A program made the position numbers and the translations under genes. The notes below the pieces were generated by a model that saw nothing but the letters and a program-made list of their open reading frames with translations, was not told where the DNA came from and did not search any database. From assembly GCA_020853525.1 (NCBI GenBank), contig JADYYS010000046.1, forward strand, positions 62,001 through 126,000: a stretch of 64,000 nt of DNA, given 5' to 3'. Below are positions 32,828-41,948 of this stretch, piece after piece. The first letter of the stretch is position 1, and each line of letters begins with the position of its first letter. The stretch is from Ardenticatenales bacterium. Its GTDB lineage: Bacteria > Chloroflexota > Anaerolineae > Epilineales > Epilineaceae.

Positions 32828-35557
32828 TCAGCGGCCGCCCCACGGCAGCCACGCGGACTCGACCAGCGCCCCCTCGAACCGCACCGCCGCCGGTGGGCCA
32901 AGACGCACGCCTGCCGCGTCGAACGTGCCCGTCGCCGCCTGCTCCACGCGCAGGCGCGGCGGCTGCGGGCCGCGCAGGCGTTGGAAGCGGACGGTTGCCA
33001 CGCGGCCGGTGCCGGTGACCGTGGTCGAGGCGACTGCCGTGGAGGGAGATGCCGTCGAGTCGGACGCTGCCGCGGCGGACGCGGCGCCGAGCGCAAGCGT
33101 GCCGGCGGCGCCTGTCGGGCCCAGAACGAATTGGCCCGGCGCCAGGAAATCGCCTCGCTCGATGCCGAGGATCCGGACGGCCGAAGGGTCGTAGTGGAGC
33201 GTCGCCTCGTACGCGGCCATGCCGGCGACGGCCTGAACGAGAACCGCGATCTCGGAGCCGTCGGACTGGGCGATGACGGCGTCGGGGCGAAGGTGCAGCC
33301 GCGGGACGCGGGGCGCGAGGACGATCGAGCGTGGGCGGAGTGTCGGCGGGGCAGGGACGACATCGGCGCCGGGTCGCGCGCCGGCGGCGGCCGGGTCGAT
33401 GGCGGTGGCGCGCGTGTCGGCGCCGGGCGGGGCGGCCACGGCCGGGCCGGTCGACGCGACCGGCAGGAGGGCCGGCATGGGCCGGGCCCGGCCGCTCGTG
33501 AGCGGGAAGAGCGGATCGTTCGCCAGCGTCCACGTGGCGTGCGCGACCGCGTCGGCCATCTCGTCGAACATCGGCCAGTGGATGTTCGCGATCGTGTCGC
33601 AGCGCTGGTGATAGCACGGGTCCATGAGAGCGCCCGCCGTGCCGCGGTAGCGCTCGGCCTGCGCGGGGCTCATCGCCTGGTTAAGGCCGGTAAAGAGTCC
33701 GCCGACCGGGATGCCGGCGGCGCTGAAGTACGCATGGTCGGAGCGGCCGGTAACGATGGTCGCCTTCTCGTGCGGGACGCCCAGCAGATCGAACCAGCGC
33801 GCGAAGAGATCCTCGATCTGATCGGCGCCGTCCGACTCGGGGAGGCTGTCGTACAGGCCCCGGATGGGGTTCGGGGAGGCGATCATGTCGAAGTTCAGGT
33901 AGGCGAGCAGCCGGGCTCGTTCGTCGGGCGGCAAGGCCTCGACGTAGCGCCGCGAGCCCCACAGGCCGAGCTCCTCGCCGCCCCACAACGCGAACCGGAG
34001 TCGGTGTCGCGGTGTGGCGTCGAGGCGCGCCACCTGGCGGGCGATCTCGAGAACGGCGGCCACGCCCGATCCGTCGTCGTTGATGCCGGGGCCGGCCGTC
34101 ACGCTGTCGAGGTGGCCGCCGATCATGACGACGCCGTCGTCCTCGCTCTTCGGCCACTCGGCGATGACGCTCTGGCCGGGCAGGTCGACGGTCGCCGACT
34201 CGGTCTTGATGTGGGCACGGACGGCGGTTCCGGCGCGCAGCTGCGCCACCATCGCCTCGCCGACGGCAAAGCCGGCGCCGAGGACGGGCACGCTAGCTTC
34301 GGCGCGCAGCGTCACGTCGAAGACGGCCGTGCGGTTGTCCTGGCCCTCGTTGAACACGACGACCGCCGCCGCACCGGCCGCCACGGCATGGCGGAGCTTG
34401 TCGTCGAACGGGCAGGTGCCGCGCTGGACGAGGGCGATGGCGCCGGCCGGAAACGCCGCGAAATCCGCCGCCTCGCAGCCGCTCGTGCTCCCGTTGGCCG
34501 CCGCCGGCGGCGGGACGACGACGTCGACCGCCGTCACCGTGGCCGTCACGTCGCCCGAGCCCGAGAGCGAGCTCTGGACGAAGTCCGTGCCGAGGACGAA
34601 CGCCCGGGTCTCCGGCGCCAGCAGTGCGAACGTGGCCGGCGGCGGGCTGCGGTGGCCGGGGTAGGTGAACGGGCGGACGTCGACGGTGTATCCGACGGCC
34701 TCGAGCTGCGCGCGGGCGTACGCCACGGACTGCGCGTAGCCCGGACTGCCGATCGCCCGGTGCCCGCCGTTGCCGTCGGCGATGCCCTGGAGAGCCTCGA
34801 GGTGCCCGCGGAGCGCGTCGAGCGTGACGGCCCGGCGCAACACCGTGCTGTCGGCGCTGTCCGCGCCCGCCGGCGGTCCGCACGCGCGTCCGAGCCGCCC
34901 GGCGATCGCCTGCACGTCCGCCGCGCCGATCCGCCCGTCGTGGTCGAAGTCGATGGCGGCCGCGAATCCGGCCTCGCCCGCGCGGGCGTCGAATGCGGCC
35001 GCGACGCGGCCGAGGTCGGCGTCGTCGACCGTCCCCGTGCCGTCCAGATCCCCGCGACACCCGACATAACGGTCGATGTTCATGTCGCCGCCCGTCCAGG
35101 CGTACAGCGTCCGCTCGGCCACCCAACCGCGCGTCCCGGCGTTGCCGCGGGCGCGGACGAGGATGCGTGCGCGGGTGGATTGGCCGTCGACGGCGGCGAT
35201 CGGCACGCTGACCGTCACGGGGAAGCGCGCGCTGGCGCCGGCGGCCAGCGCGTGGGCAGGGGCGAACGACAGCGGCCAGGAGTCGGCGGCACCCGGTTCA
35301 ATCTCCAGGTTGAAGACGTGCGGGCTGTCGAACGTGTTCGTCACCGCCATCGTCGTCGTGATGACCGCGCCGGGGGCGGTGGCGAAGAGGGCGGGTTGGG
35401 GCGGAGAGGCGTGCGGGGTCTGGTCGGGGGCGGCGGCATTGAGGATCGGCCGGCCGCCTGCGGTGCGCAGGACGAGGCAGGCGAGCACGGCGCTTGCGGC
35501 CGCGCGGGCGACGAGGGGGCGTCGCGGTCGGCGCAGGCGGGGCGGGACAGCGGGCAT
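32828..35557 (-). CDS. secreted M28-family aminopeptidase with dockerin and cohesin-like domains, 909 aa
   Basis: ATG 35557 has GGAG 6 nt upstream. A signal peptide precedes a beta-rich region (about 50-150). Next is a dockerin-like EF-hand pair (GDLDGTGTVDDADLG and DFDHDGRIGAADV, about 168-224). The M28 zinc peptidase follows, containing a PA insertion (VQRGTCPFDDKLRHAVAAGA) and the metal ligands in GGHLDS, INDDGSG, GGEELGLWGS, NFDMIASPN and CDTIANI. After a Pro/Ala linker the C-terminal ~140 residues look like a cohesin fold (HYDPSAVRILGIERGDFL, then GRVATVRFQRL). Presence of both a dockerin and a cohesin on one chain suggests self-assembly or surface attachment. The C-terminus is SAWLPWGGR. 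Confidence 0.85.
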   Translation of the reverse strand: MPAVPPRLRRPRRPLVARAAASAVLACLVLRTAGGRPILNAAAPDQTPHASPPQPALFATAPGAVITTTMAVTNTFDSPHVFNLEIEPGAADSWPLSFAPAHALAAGASARFPVTVSVPIAAVDGQSTRARILVRARGNAGTRGWVAERTLYAWTGGDMNIDRYVGCRGDLDGTGTVDDADLGRVAAAFDARAGEAGFAAAIDFDHDGRIGAADVQAIAGRLGRACGPPAGADSADSTVLRRAVTLDALRGHLEALQGIADGNGGHRAIGSPGYAQSVAYARAQLEAVGYTVDVRPFTYPGHRSPPPATFALLAPETRAFVLGTDFVQSSLSGSGDVTATVTAVDVVVPPPAAANGSTSGCEAADFAAFPAGAIALVQRGTCPFDDKLRHAVAAGAAAVVVFNEGQDNRTAVFDVTLRAEASVPVLGAGFAVGEAMVAQLRAGTAVRAHIKTESATVDLPGQSVIAEWPKSEDDGVVMIGGHLDSVTAGPGINDDGSGVAAVLEIARQVARLDATPRHRLRFALWGGEELGLWGSRRYVEALPPDERARLLAYLNFDMIASPNPIRGLYDSLPESDGADQIEDLFARWFDLLGVPHEKATIVTGRSDHAYFSAAGIPVGGLFTGLNQAMSPAQAERYRGTAGALMDPCYHQRCDTIANIHWPMFDEMADAVAHATWTLANDPLFPLTSGRARPMPALLPVASTGPAVAAPPGADTRATAIDPAAAGARPGADVVPAPPTLRPRSIVLAPRVPRLHLRPDAVIAQSDGSEIAVLVQAVAGMAAYEATLHYDPSAVRILGIERGDFLAPGQFVLGPTGAAGTLALGAASAAAASDSTASPSTAVASTTVTGTGRVATVRFQRLRGPQPPRLRVEQAATGTFDAAGVRLGPPAAVRFEGALVESAWLPWGGR

Positions 35558-35604
35558 CGGGGGCTCCACGGGTGCGGGCGGCATCGAGATCCGGTCTTGG
35601 CCGG

Positions 35605-35844
35605 CTGTTCCGTGACCACAGCATTGTTGCCGTTGTCACGCCGGCGGTGCTGGCCGAGGTGGTTCATGTTTTGACGGATGCTCGGCGCTTCGCGGTTCCG
35701 GCATCGATGCCGGACGCGATCGCCTTGGCCGATCGTTACCTGGACGGCGCCAATGTGGAGTGCCTGGCCGACACGGCCGTGGCCGCGATGGCCCCCGCCG
35801 CCTGGGCTACGACGCTGTGCTTCGCAGGCGCCATCGCACGATGA
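35605..35844 (+). pseudogene. remnant of a PIN-domain (VapC-like) toxin
   Basis: In one plus-strand frame the sequence reads VTPAVLAEVVHVLTDARRF followed by PASMPDAIALADRYLDG and VECLADTAVAAM, which matches the middle of VapC-type PIN ribonucleases. The N-terminal Asp-Thr-Asn motif and the C-terminal acidic motif are missing, there is no start with a ribosome binding site, and no antitoxin gene is adjacent. It is most likely a decayed toxin fragment in the gap between two minus-strand genes. Confidence 0.4.
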
Positions 35845-36214
35845 AGCCGAGGATCCCGCCGAGGACGAGCCCGAAGCCGAGGGCGGTGCCGGCGATCACC
35901 GCGTACCGGATCGCGACGCTGCCCAGCTTGGCGTAGTCCGCGGCGTATTCGGGGTGGTTGTTGATGTACGTGCCGAAGAATGCGTTCTGGACGAGCGCTA
36001 CCCAGACACCCGATAGCGACGACGTCGCCAGGCTTTGCGCCACCGGTGCTTCGGGGCGGCGGCGCATGAGCGCGACATACCACGCGACGTAGATCACCAG
36101 CCAGCCGACGATCTCCCATGGTTGCGGGTTCAGCGCCGTGAACGTGAAGAGCACGGCGCTGGCGAGGCCGAGCAACGACCACGTGAACGCATGGCGCCAA
36201 TCGATCCGGGGCAT
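35807..36214 (-). CDS. small integral membrane protein, 135 aa
   Basis: The start is ATG 36214 (MPRIDWRHAF), with AAAGGA about 9 nt upstream; the longer frame lacks support. Four hydrophobic segments are visible (about 10-27, 32-50, 62-80 and 98-125). An Arg cluster (LMRRRPEAP) follows the second, suggesting a cytoplasmic loop. I do not recognise a named family, though the size and topology are those of widespread uncharacterised membrane proteins in Chloroflexota. It is transcribed alone, downstream of the vWA protein gene. Confidence 0.65.
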   Translation of the reverse strand: MPRIDWRHAFTWSLLGLASAVLFTFTALNPQPWEIVGWLVIYVAWYVALMRRRPEAPVAQSLATSSLSGVWVALVQNAFFGTYINNHPEYAADYAKLGSVAIRYAVIAGTALGFGLVLGGILGFIVRWRLRSTAS

Positions 36215-36285
36215 GGGCGGACGTCCTTTGGGCGGAAGCGAATCGAGGCTGCAAATATAGAACGGATGATCTGGTTCGTCCATTT

Positions 36286-36325
36286 GGCCGGTAGGGGCGA
36301 AGCAATTGCTTCGCCCCTACCGGCC
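36286..36325. repeat. 40-nt perfect palindrome, GTAGGGGC type
   Basis: GGCCGGTAGGGGCGAAGCAA is followed directly by its exact reverse complement. The arm contains the same GTAGGGGC word as the repeats at 1305 and 26210 but a different centre (GAAGCAATTGCTTC). Its CTA forms the TAG stop of the vWA gene (ends 36317). As a hairpin it could protect or terminate the transcript. Confidence 0.8.
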
Positions 36326-39300
36326 GCCCCAGAACGCGTCCTTCGGACACGTCCGAGCCTCATCGGCCAGCCCTGCATAGATCGCGGCGAGGTCGGCGGG
36401 GGTCGGTGCCGCGTAGTAGCGACCGGTCGTGCCGGCGAGGCGGGCCAGGAAGGCGCCGTCGACGTCGGCGCCGAGGCCGATCGTGAAGATCCGAATGCCC
36501 GCCGCGCGCGCCGCGGCGGCTTCGGCCTCGGCCCGTTCGGGGCCGTCGTCCTGGCGGCCGTCCGTGAGCAGCGCGATGACGCGCGTGGTGTCGAGGCGGC
36601 CCGCCGGGCCGTTCAGCTCGGCGCGGGCGGCGGCGAGGCCGGTGTCGATGCGCGTGCCGGGGGCGAGCGTGATCCTGTCGATCGCGGCGTCCACGGCGGC
36701 CCGATCGCCCGTGAGGCCGATGAGCGTGGTCGCGGTTTCGTTGAAGGCGATGACGGCGACGTGGTCCGTCGGCATCGTGACGACGCCGGCGAACGCGTGC
36801 GCGGCGGCTTTGGCGGCGGCGAGCTTGTCGCCGGCCATGCTGGCCGAGGCGTCGATGGCGAGCACGACGTCCAGCGGCTTGGCGCGCAGCTCGCAGCTCT
36901 CACGCAGGCCGAGCGGCAGGTAGATCGCGCCGGGAACGCGCGTCGGCGTCGGCGGCGGGGGCGAGGCCGTCGGCTCAGGCGTCGCGACGCGCGTCGCCGT
37001 CGGGGTCGGCGGGGCGAAGACCTCGACCTCGGGCACCGGGAAGACGATTCGGCCCGGCTTCCCCCAGCCGTCGACGTAGTCGGCCACGGCCTGGACGTTC
37101 GTCGGGTGGCGTCCGAGCTGTTGCGGTTCGACGTCGAGCGTGAAGCGCGACGGGCCGTAGGGCAGCGTCGCGATGTCCCACGCCACATCGGCGCCGGCGA
37201 CCACGGCGCCGGCCGACGGGCTGCCGGGGACGAGGCGCATGTTGACCGGCAGCGTGTCGACGAGGCGCAGGTTCGTGGCCAGCGCTTCGGGGACGTGGTA
37301 GCGGACCATGCGGTGCTGGGCGTCGGCGAAAGTGAACACGACGTCGGCGTCCGAGCTGGCGAGGGGCTGGGCGTCGGCGTTGTACGGGCCGCCGATCAGG
37401 CGCGACCGCCGCCAACCGACGCGGTCGCCGTCATACACGACGATCTGCGTGCCGGCGTCGCGCGCCTGCTGGGCCACCGCCTCCGCCGGCGGATAGTACC
37501 GACAGTCGCCGTCGCGATACTCGAAGTCGCGATTGCAGTAGTCGGGATGGAAGAGGATCATCACCCTCCGCCGGGTGGACGCCGGATCGAAGGCTGCCTG
37601 CGCCACCTTGATGCCTTCGCGCAGCACCGGCGCGGTGTTGTAGCAGTAGGCGTAGTTGTACTCGCCGAATTCATACGCGCCGCACGTCGGCGGCCACCGG
37701 CGCGGGATCTTCTGGATCGCGGTGAGCGCCTTGGCTTGGTCGTTCGTCAGGTCCAGTTCGACCGAGGCGTCGCGGAAATAGGCGACGACGCCGAGGCGGT
37801 GCTGCCGGAAGTCGATCCGCGACACGAGCCGGCGCAGCAGCTTGACCGTCTTCTCGGCCGGGTCGGGCGTTCCGAGGTCAGGGTGATACATCGTGACCAC
37901 GATGATGTCGCTTGGTTCTTCGCCGATCCCGCAAACACCGTCCAAGCCGAGCGCGACGGTCGCCGTGTCACCGAGCGCGAGCCGCGACGGGTCGGCCGTC
38001 TTCGAACCGATAACCGTGCACGTCGCGTCTCCGGGCACGGGCAGCGCCGGGTCGTCGGGCGGGGCCGGGAAGAAGACGCTGACGACGCTGGACAGGCCGT
38101 CCGAGACGAAGACGCGGCCGGTATCGTCGGCGGCGACGGCCGACAGCGTCAGCGGGTCCGCTGACGGGAACGGACGGGCGTCGAAGCGGGCGGTGACGGT
38201 GCCGTCCGGGGCATAGCGCTCCACGTAGCCGGCCTCGCGCAGGCCGAAGAGCACGCCGTTCACGCCGCCGGCGATCGCGCGGACGTCGGCGGTGACCGGG
38301 ATGTCCGCCAGGCGCGCGCCGTCCGGGGCGAAGACGACGGCGACATCGCGGTAATCGTCGAGCGCATAGATCCGGCCGTCGGGGCCGACGCTGAGGTCGA
38401 CGTATGGGTTGACGGTGAACGTCGTCGCGGTGTCGTCGGGCAGATCCCACTCGGGCTGGCGGCCGATGCCTTCGCGGGGCGTCAGGATCAGCTTGGCATC
38501 ATCCTGTTTGCGCGTCGGCAAGCGCTCGTACACCAGGGCGACGACGAAGTCGGACGGGTCGTGGTAGGCCAGGTCGATGACCTGCAGGTACGTCCGGTTC
38601 TCGCTGCCGAGGTCCTTGCTCCGCTCGAACGACGGCGTCGTGAAGTTCCGCGTCCAGATCGGCTCGAGGATCTGGATCGTCTGGCCGTACTCGAGGGCCT
38701 CGACGCTCCGGAAGCGCCCGACGCCGTGCTCGTCCTCGATCCACGTCGCGCCGCCTTGGAGTTGCGGCACGCCCGGCGTCGGTTCCGCTCCGCCCTGGGG
38801 CGTGGCCGTCGGCCGATCGACCTCGCCGCCGCCGGCCTTGCCGCGGTGCTCCAGGCGGTAGTAGCCGAAGATCTCGCCCGCCACGCCCGTCCCGTCCGCC
38901 CGCTCGATGCTCATCCGCTGCGTGACCCCGGCCGACTGGCGCGTCGTCAGGCCCACCGTGCCGGCGGCGGCGCCCAGCGGCCGGAAGAAGCGGCCGTAGC
39001 GTGAACCGTCCAGGACGAACACCTGCTCCGGCGCCGGCGCGCTGACGAACCACGGCGCCACGAGCCCGCTGTCGTCGTTTGCGTCGCGGCCGGTGAGGAA
39101 GACGCCTTGCGGCGTCGCCATATCGAGATCGCGGTACTGGACGACGGCCGGCGTGCGCGGCAGTCGCGTGTCCTTGCCCCGCCGCGTGCCGAAGCACGGC
39201 CCGACGTTCGGGTCGTAGTCGGCGACGGCGTAGTACTGGCCGGTCGCCAGGCGCACGCGCACGGCGCGCACCGTCTGCTTGCAGATCGTGCCGTTGCCGG

Positions 39301-40237
39301 CGCTGCCGGCGATGACGTAGCTGAAGCCCGCCGGCGACAGACGGCAGGCGCCCGTGCCGTCGCCGACCCAGACGTTGTCGTCGCCGAGCGCGAAGACGAC
39401 GCCGGCGCGGCACTGGTTGTAGGGCGGGCTGCCCTGCTTGGGGCTGAACTTGGGGGCGTTGAGCAGGTAGGTCTTGCGATGTTTCGCCCCGCCGGCGTCG
39501 AGGTCGAACAGCTGGACGCGCAGCTCGTTCAGGTCGCCTACGGCGATCGTCTTTCCGTCGGCGCTGACGCTGACGTCGCTCATCAGCGTGAACTGGCCGT
39601 CGCCGCTGCCGAGCCGGCCGAAGGCGAACAGGCGGTTGCCCGCCGCGTCGAAGGCGACGATCGCGTTCGCCTCGCGGTCGGCGACGTAGACGCGCCCGTC
39701 CGGCCCGACAGCGATCGCGGCGCCGTCGATGTCCTTCCACTCCGCCGCAAAGGCGCCGTCGAGGTCGAAGGTGACGACCCGGTGCGTGCCGGTGTCGAGG
39801 ACATAGAGCTTGGCGGCCGCCTGGTCGATCGCCAGCCGCCCGACGCCCCCGAGCCGTGCCGGGCCCTCGCCCGTCGCGCCGAACGGCGGCAGGAACGTGC
39901 CGCCGGGCAACATCGTATGGACGCCGCCCGCGCCGGCGTCGGCGACGTAGACCCGGCCGTCGAGCGCGACGTCCAGCGCGACGACGTTCTGGAAGATGCC
40001 GGCGGCCAGCGCCCGGCGAGCGGGCCACTGGGTGATGCGGGTGTAGGCGTCGAGAGGGGCTTGGGCCGGGCCGGCCACCGTCTGTGCGCCCGCGTCGTCG
40101 ACGCGTCGCGACCTGCCGCCTACGTCGGGCGAGGCGTGAACGGGCGCCGACGCGGTGGCGAGCACGGCGATCGCGGCGAGGGCCAGGGTCGCGACGGGGC
40201 GCGGGCGGGCGAACCATCGAGGGAGCGGACGGCGCAT
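36317..40237 (-). CDS. secreted NHL-propeller and vWA-domain protein, 1306 aa
   Basis: AGGAGGG lies 6 nt before ATG 40237, followed by a signal peptide (LALAAIAVLATASAPVHA). Residues ~60-330 form an NHL/SMP-30-like beta propeller (VALDGRVYVADAG, KLYVLDTGTHRVVTFD, DGRVYVADREANAIVAFD). A beta-rich middle and a second propeller part (about 560-690) precede a vWA-like domain (about 830-960, IIVVTMYHPDLG, GVVAYFRDASVELDL). After a CARDB/DUF11-like region and a Thr/Pro linker, the motif AIYLPLGLRESC leads into a classical vWA domain with MIDAS residues DASASM and T/D at LLTDGRQDDG (about 1110-1290). The Tyr-Leu-Pro motif is therefore internal here. Probably an adhesion or sensing surface protein. 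Confidence 0.85.
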   Translation of the reverse strand: MRRPLPRWFARPRPVATLALAAIAVLATASAPVHASPDVGGRSRRVDDAGAQTVAGPAQAPLDAYTRITQWPARRALAAGIFQNVVALDVALDGRVYVADAGAGGVHTMLPGGTFLPPFGATGEGPARLGGVGRLAIDQAAAKLYVLDTGTHRVVTFDLDGAFAAEWKDIDGAAIAVGPDGRVYVADREANAIVAFDAAGNRLFAFGRLGSGDGQFTLMSDVSVSADGKTIAVGDLNELRVQLFDLDAGGAKHRKTYLLNAPKFSPKQGSPPYNQCRAGVVFALGDDNVWVGDGTGACRLSPAGFSYVIAGSAGNGTICKQTVRAVRVRLATGQYYAVADYDPNVGPCFGTRRGKDTRLPRTPAVVQYRDLDMATPQGVFLTGRDANDDSGLVAPWFVSAPAPEQVFVLDGSRYGRFFRPLGAAAGTVGLTTRQSAGVTQRMSIERADGTGVAGEIFGYYRLEHRGKAGGGEVDRPTATPQGGAEPTPGVPQLQGGATWIEDEHGVGRFRSVEALEYGQTIQILEPIWTRNFTTPSFERSKDLGSENRTYLQVIDLAYHDPSDFVVALVYERLPTRKQDDAKLILTPREGIGRQPEWDLPDDTATTFTVNPYVDLSVGPDGRIYALDDYRDVAVVFAPDGARLADIPVTADVRAIAGGVNGVLFGLREAGYVERYAPDGTVTARFDARPFPSADPLTLSAVAADDTGRVFVSDGLSSVVSVFFPAPPDDPALPVPGDATCTVIGSKTADPSRLALGDTATVALGLDGVCGIGEEPSDIIVVTMYHPDLGTPDPAEKTVKLLRRLVSRIDFRQHRLGVVAYFRDASVELDLTNDQAKALTAIQKIPRRWPPTCGAYEFGEYNYAYCYNTAPVLREGIKVAQAAFDPASTRRRVMILFHPDYCNRDFEYRDGDCRYYPPAEAVAQQARDAGTQIVVYDGDRVGWRRSRLIGGPYNADAQPLASSDADVVFTFADAQHRMVRYHVPEALATNLRLVDTLPVNMRLVPGSPSAGAVVAGADVAWDIATLPYGPSRFTLDVEPQQLGRHPTNVQAVADYVDGWGKPGRIVFPVPEVEVFAPPTPTATRVATPEPTASPPPPTPTRVPGAIYLPLGLRESCELRAKPLDVVLAIDASASMAGDKLAAAKAAAHAFAGVVTMPTDHVAVIAFNETATTLIGLTGDRAAVDAAIDRITLAPGTRIDTGLAAARAELNGPAGRLDTTRVIALLTDGRQDDGPERAEAEAAAARAAGIRIFTIGLGADVDGAFLARLAGTTGRYYAAPTPADLAAIYAGLADEARTCPKDAFWGGR

Positions 40238-40334
40238 CGGAGCCCTCCTGGCGCACACGAGCGGGATCATCTCGCCCAGCGTACAGCCCCGCGAAACGGA
40301 AAGAAGCGGGAAATGGGACAGCAATGCGTCAGCG

Positions 40335-41948
40335 CTACGACGCGGACGTCTCGCCGTCGTCGCTCACCGGCAGCTCGAGCTTCGGGAACAACACCCCCCC
40401 CTCCGCCACCGCCGTTCCCGGCGCCAGCCGCCCCCACGCCGTGCCCTCCACCCACGTCAGCCCACCGCGGGCGTCGGGCAGGCCGAGCTGGCGGGCAACG
40501 GCGTCGGCCGTGGTCGGGAGGAACGGCTGGAGGGCGTAGGCGACGAGGCGCAGCGCTTCGGCGGCGACGTAGAGCGACGTCGCCAGCTTGGCCTCGATCG
40601 CCGGATCGTCGCGCCGTTTGGCGAGCTGCCAGGGCTCGGCGACGACGAGGAAGCGATTCGCCTCGGCCAGCACCGTCCAGATGGCCTCGAGGGCGTCGTG
40701 GTTCAGGTAGTCGGCCATCGCGGCGGCGACGCGGTCGCCGAGCACCGCCGCGGCTTCAACCAGCGGCGCCGACTCGTCGTCGAGCGCGCCGTCGACCGTC
40801 GCGGGAACGCGCCCGCCATAGTAGCGGTTGATCATGCTCGTCGTGCGCCGCAGCAGGTTGCCGAGCTGGTCGGCCAGGTCGGCGTTGTGGGCGGCGACGA
40901 AGCGCTCCATCGTGAAGTCGCCGTCTTCGGTCGAGCGGATGTGGCGCAGCAGGTAGTAGCGCAGCGAGTCCAGGCCGTAGGTGCCGACGAGGTCGAGCGG
41001 GTCGAGGACGTTGCCGGTCGACTTGCTCATCTTGCCGCCGGAGAGCGTGATGAAGCCGTGGACGAAGATCTCGGTGGGCAGCGGCACGCCGGCCGAGAGG
41101 AGCATCGCCGGCCAGTAGATGCAGTGGAAGCGGATGATGTCCTTGCCGACGATGTGGACCCGGTCCGGGCACTCGGCCCACCAGCGCCGGTACGCCGGGC
41201 CGTCGCCGGCGTAGTCGAGGGCGGTGATGTAGTTGGACAGCGCGTCGTACCAGACGTACATCACCTGGCCCGGGTCGCCGGGCACGCGGATGCCCCAGCC
41301 CTTGGCGCGCGCCTCGGAGCGCGAGACGCTGAAGTCCTCCAGGCCGCGGCGGATGAAGCTCAGCACCTCGTTCTTGCGCGACGGCGGCGCGATCCGAAGC
41401 GTGTCGCTCTCGATGAGCGCCTCGAGGGCGTCCTGGTAAGCGGACAGGCGGAAGAACCAGTTCTCCTCGGCCACCGTCTCCGGCACCGTGAAGTGCGTCG
41501 GGCAGCGCCCGTCGACGAGTTCGTCCGGCGCGTAGAACTGCTCGCAGCCGATGCAGTACAAGCCCTCGTACGACCGCCGATAGAAGTCGTCGTGCAGCGC
41601 GCAGGCCTCCCAGAGCCGGCGCGCGCCCTCGGCGTGGCGGGGCTCGGCGCTCGTGCGGATGAAGTCGTCGAACGACAGGCCGAGCGGCGCGCGAAGGTCG
41701 AGAAAGCGCTGCGAGTTGCGCTCGACGAGGTCGGCGGTCGGAATCCCTTCCTTCTCCGCCGCCTGGACGTTCTTCAGGCTGTTCTCGTCCGTGCCCGTCT
41801 GGAAGCGCACGTCGCGTCCCCGCAGCCGCTGGTAGCGCGCGATGGCGTCCGTCAGCGTGTACTCGAGGGCATGGCCCATGTGCGGGACGCCGTTGACGTA
41901 GGGGATGGCGGTGGTGATGTAATAGGGGGTGGCGTCGCGGTCGCTCAT
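40335..41948 (-). CDS. metG: methionine--tRNA ligase, 537 aa
   Basis: Class I methionyl-tRNA synthetase charging tRNA-Met in the cytoplasm. The HIGH-like motif is HMGH (residues 23-26), the KMSKS motif is intact (GGKMSKSTGN), and a single zinc knuckle is formed by C132, C135, C149 and H152, like that of the Thermus enzyme. The C-terminal anticodon-binding helical domain is present; there is no C-terminal EMAP/tRNA-binding extension. The ATG 41948 overlaps the stop of the upstream NfnB/NfnA-like gene by 4 nt, an unusual coupling for metG. It is probably the essential copy. Confidence 0.97.
   Translation of the reverse strand: MSDRDATPYYITTAIPYVNGVPHMGHALEYTLTDAIARYQRLRGRDVRFQTGTDENSLKNVQAAEKEGIPTADLVERNSQRFLDLRAPLGLSFDDFIRTSAEPRHAEGARRLWEACALHDDFYRRSYEGLYCIGCEQFYAPDELVDGRCPTHFTVPETVAEENWFFRLSAYQDALEALIESDTLRIAPPSRKNEVLSFIRRGLEDFSVSRSEARAKGWGIRVPGDPGQVMYVWYDALSNYITALDYAGDGPAYRRWWAECPDRVHIVGKDIIRFHCIYWPAMLLSAGVPLPTEIFVHGFITLSGGKMSKSTGNVLDPLDLVGTYGLDSLRYYLLRHIRSTEDGDFTMERFVAAHNADLADQLGNLLRRTTSMINRYYGGRVPATVDGALDDESAPLVEAAAVLGDRVAAAMADYLNHDALEAIWTVLAEANRFLVVAEPWQLAKRRDDPAIEAKLATSLYVAAEALRLVAYALQPFLPTTADAVARQLGLPDARGGLTWVEGTAWGRLAPGTAVAEGGVLFPKLELPVSDDGETSAS

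Noticed and set aside
32609-35674. 1021-residue plus-strand open frame opposite the M28 gene
   Set aside because: Antisense shadow without domains; the minus strand encodes zinc-peptidase, dockerin and PA motifs.
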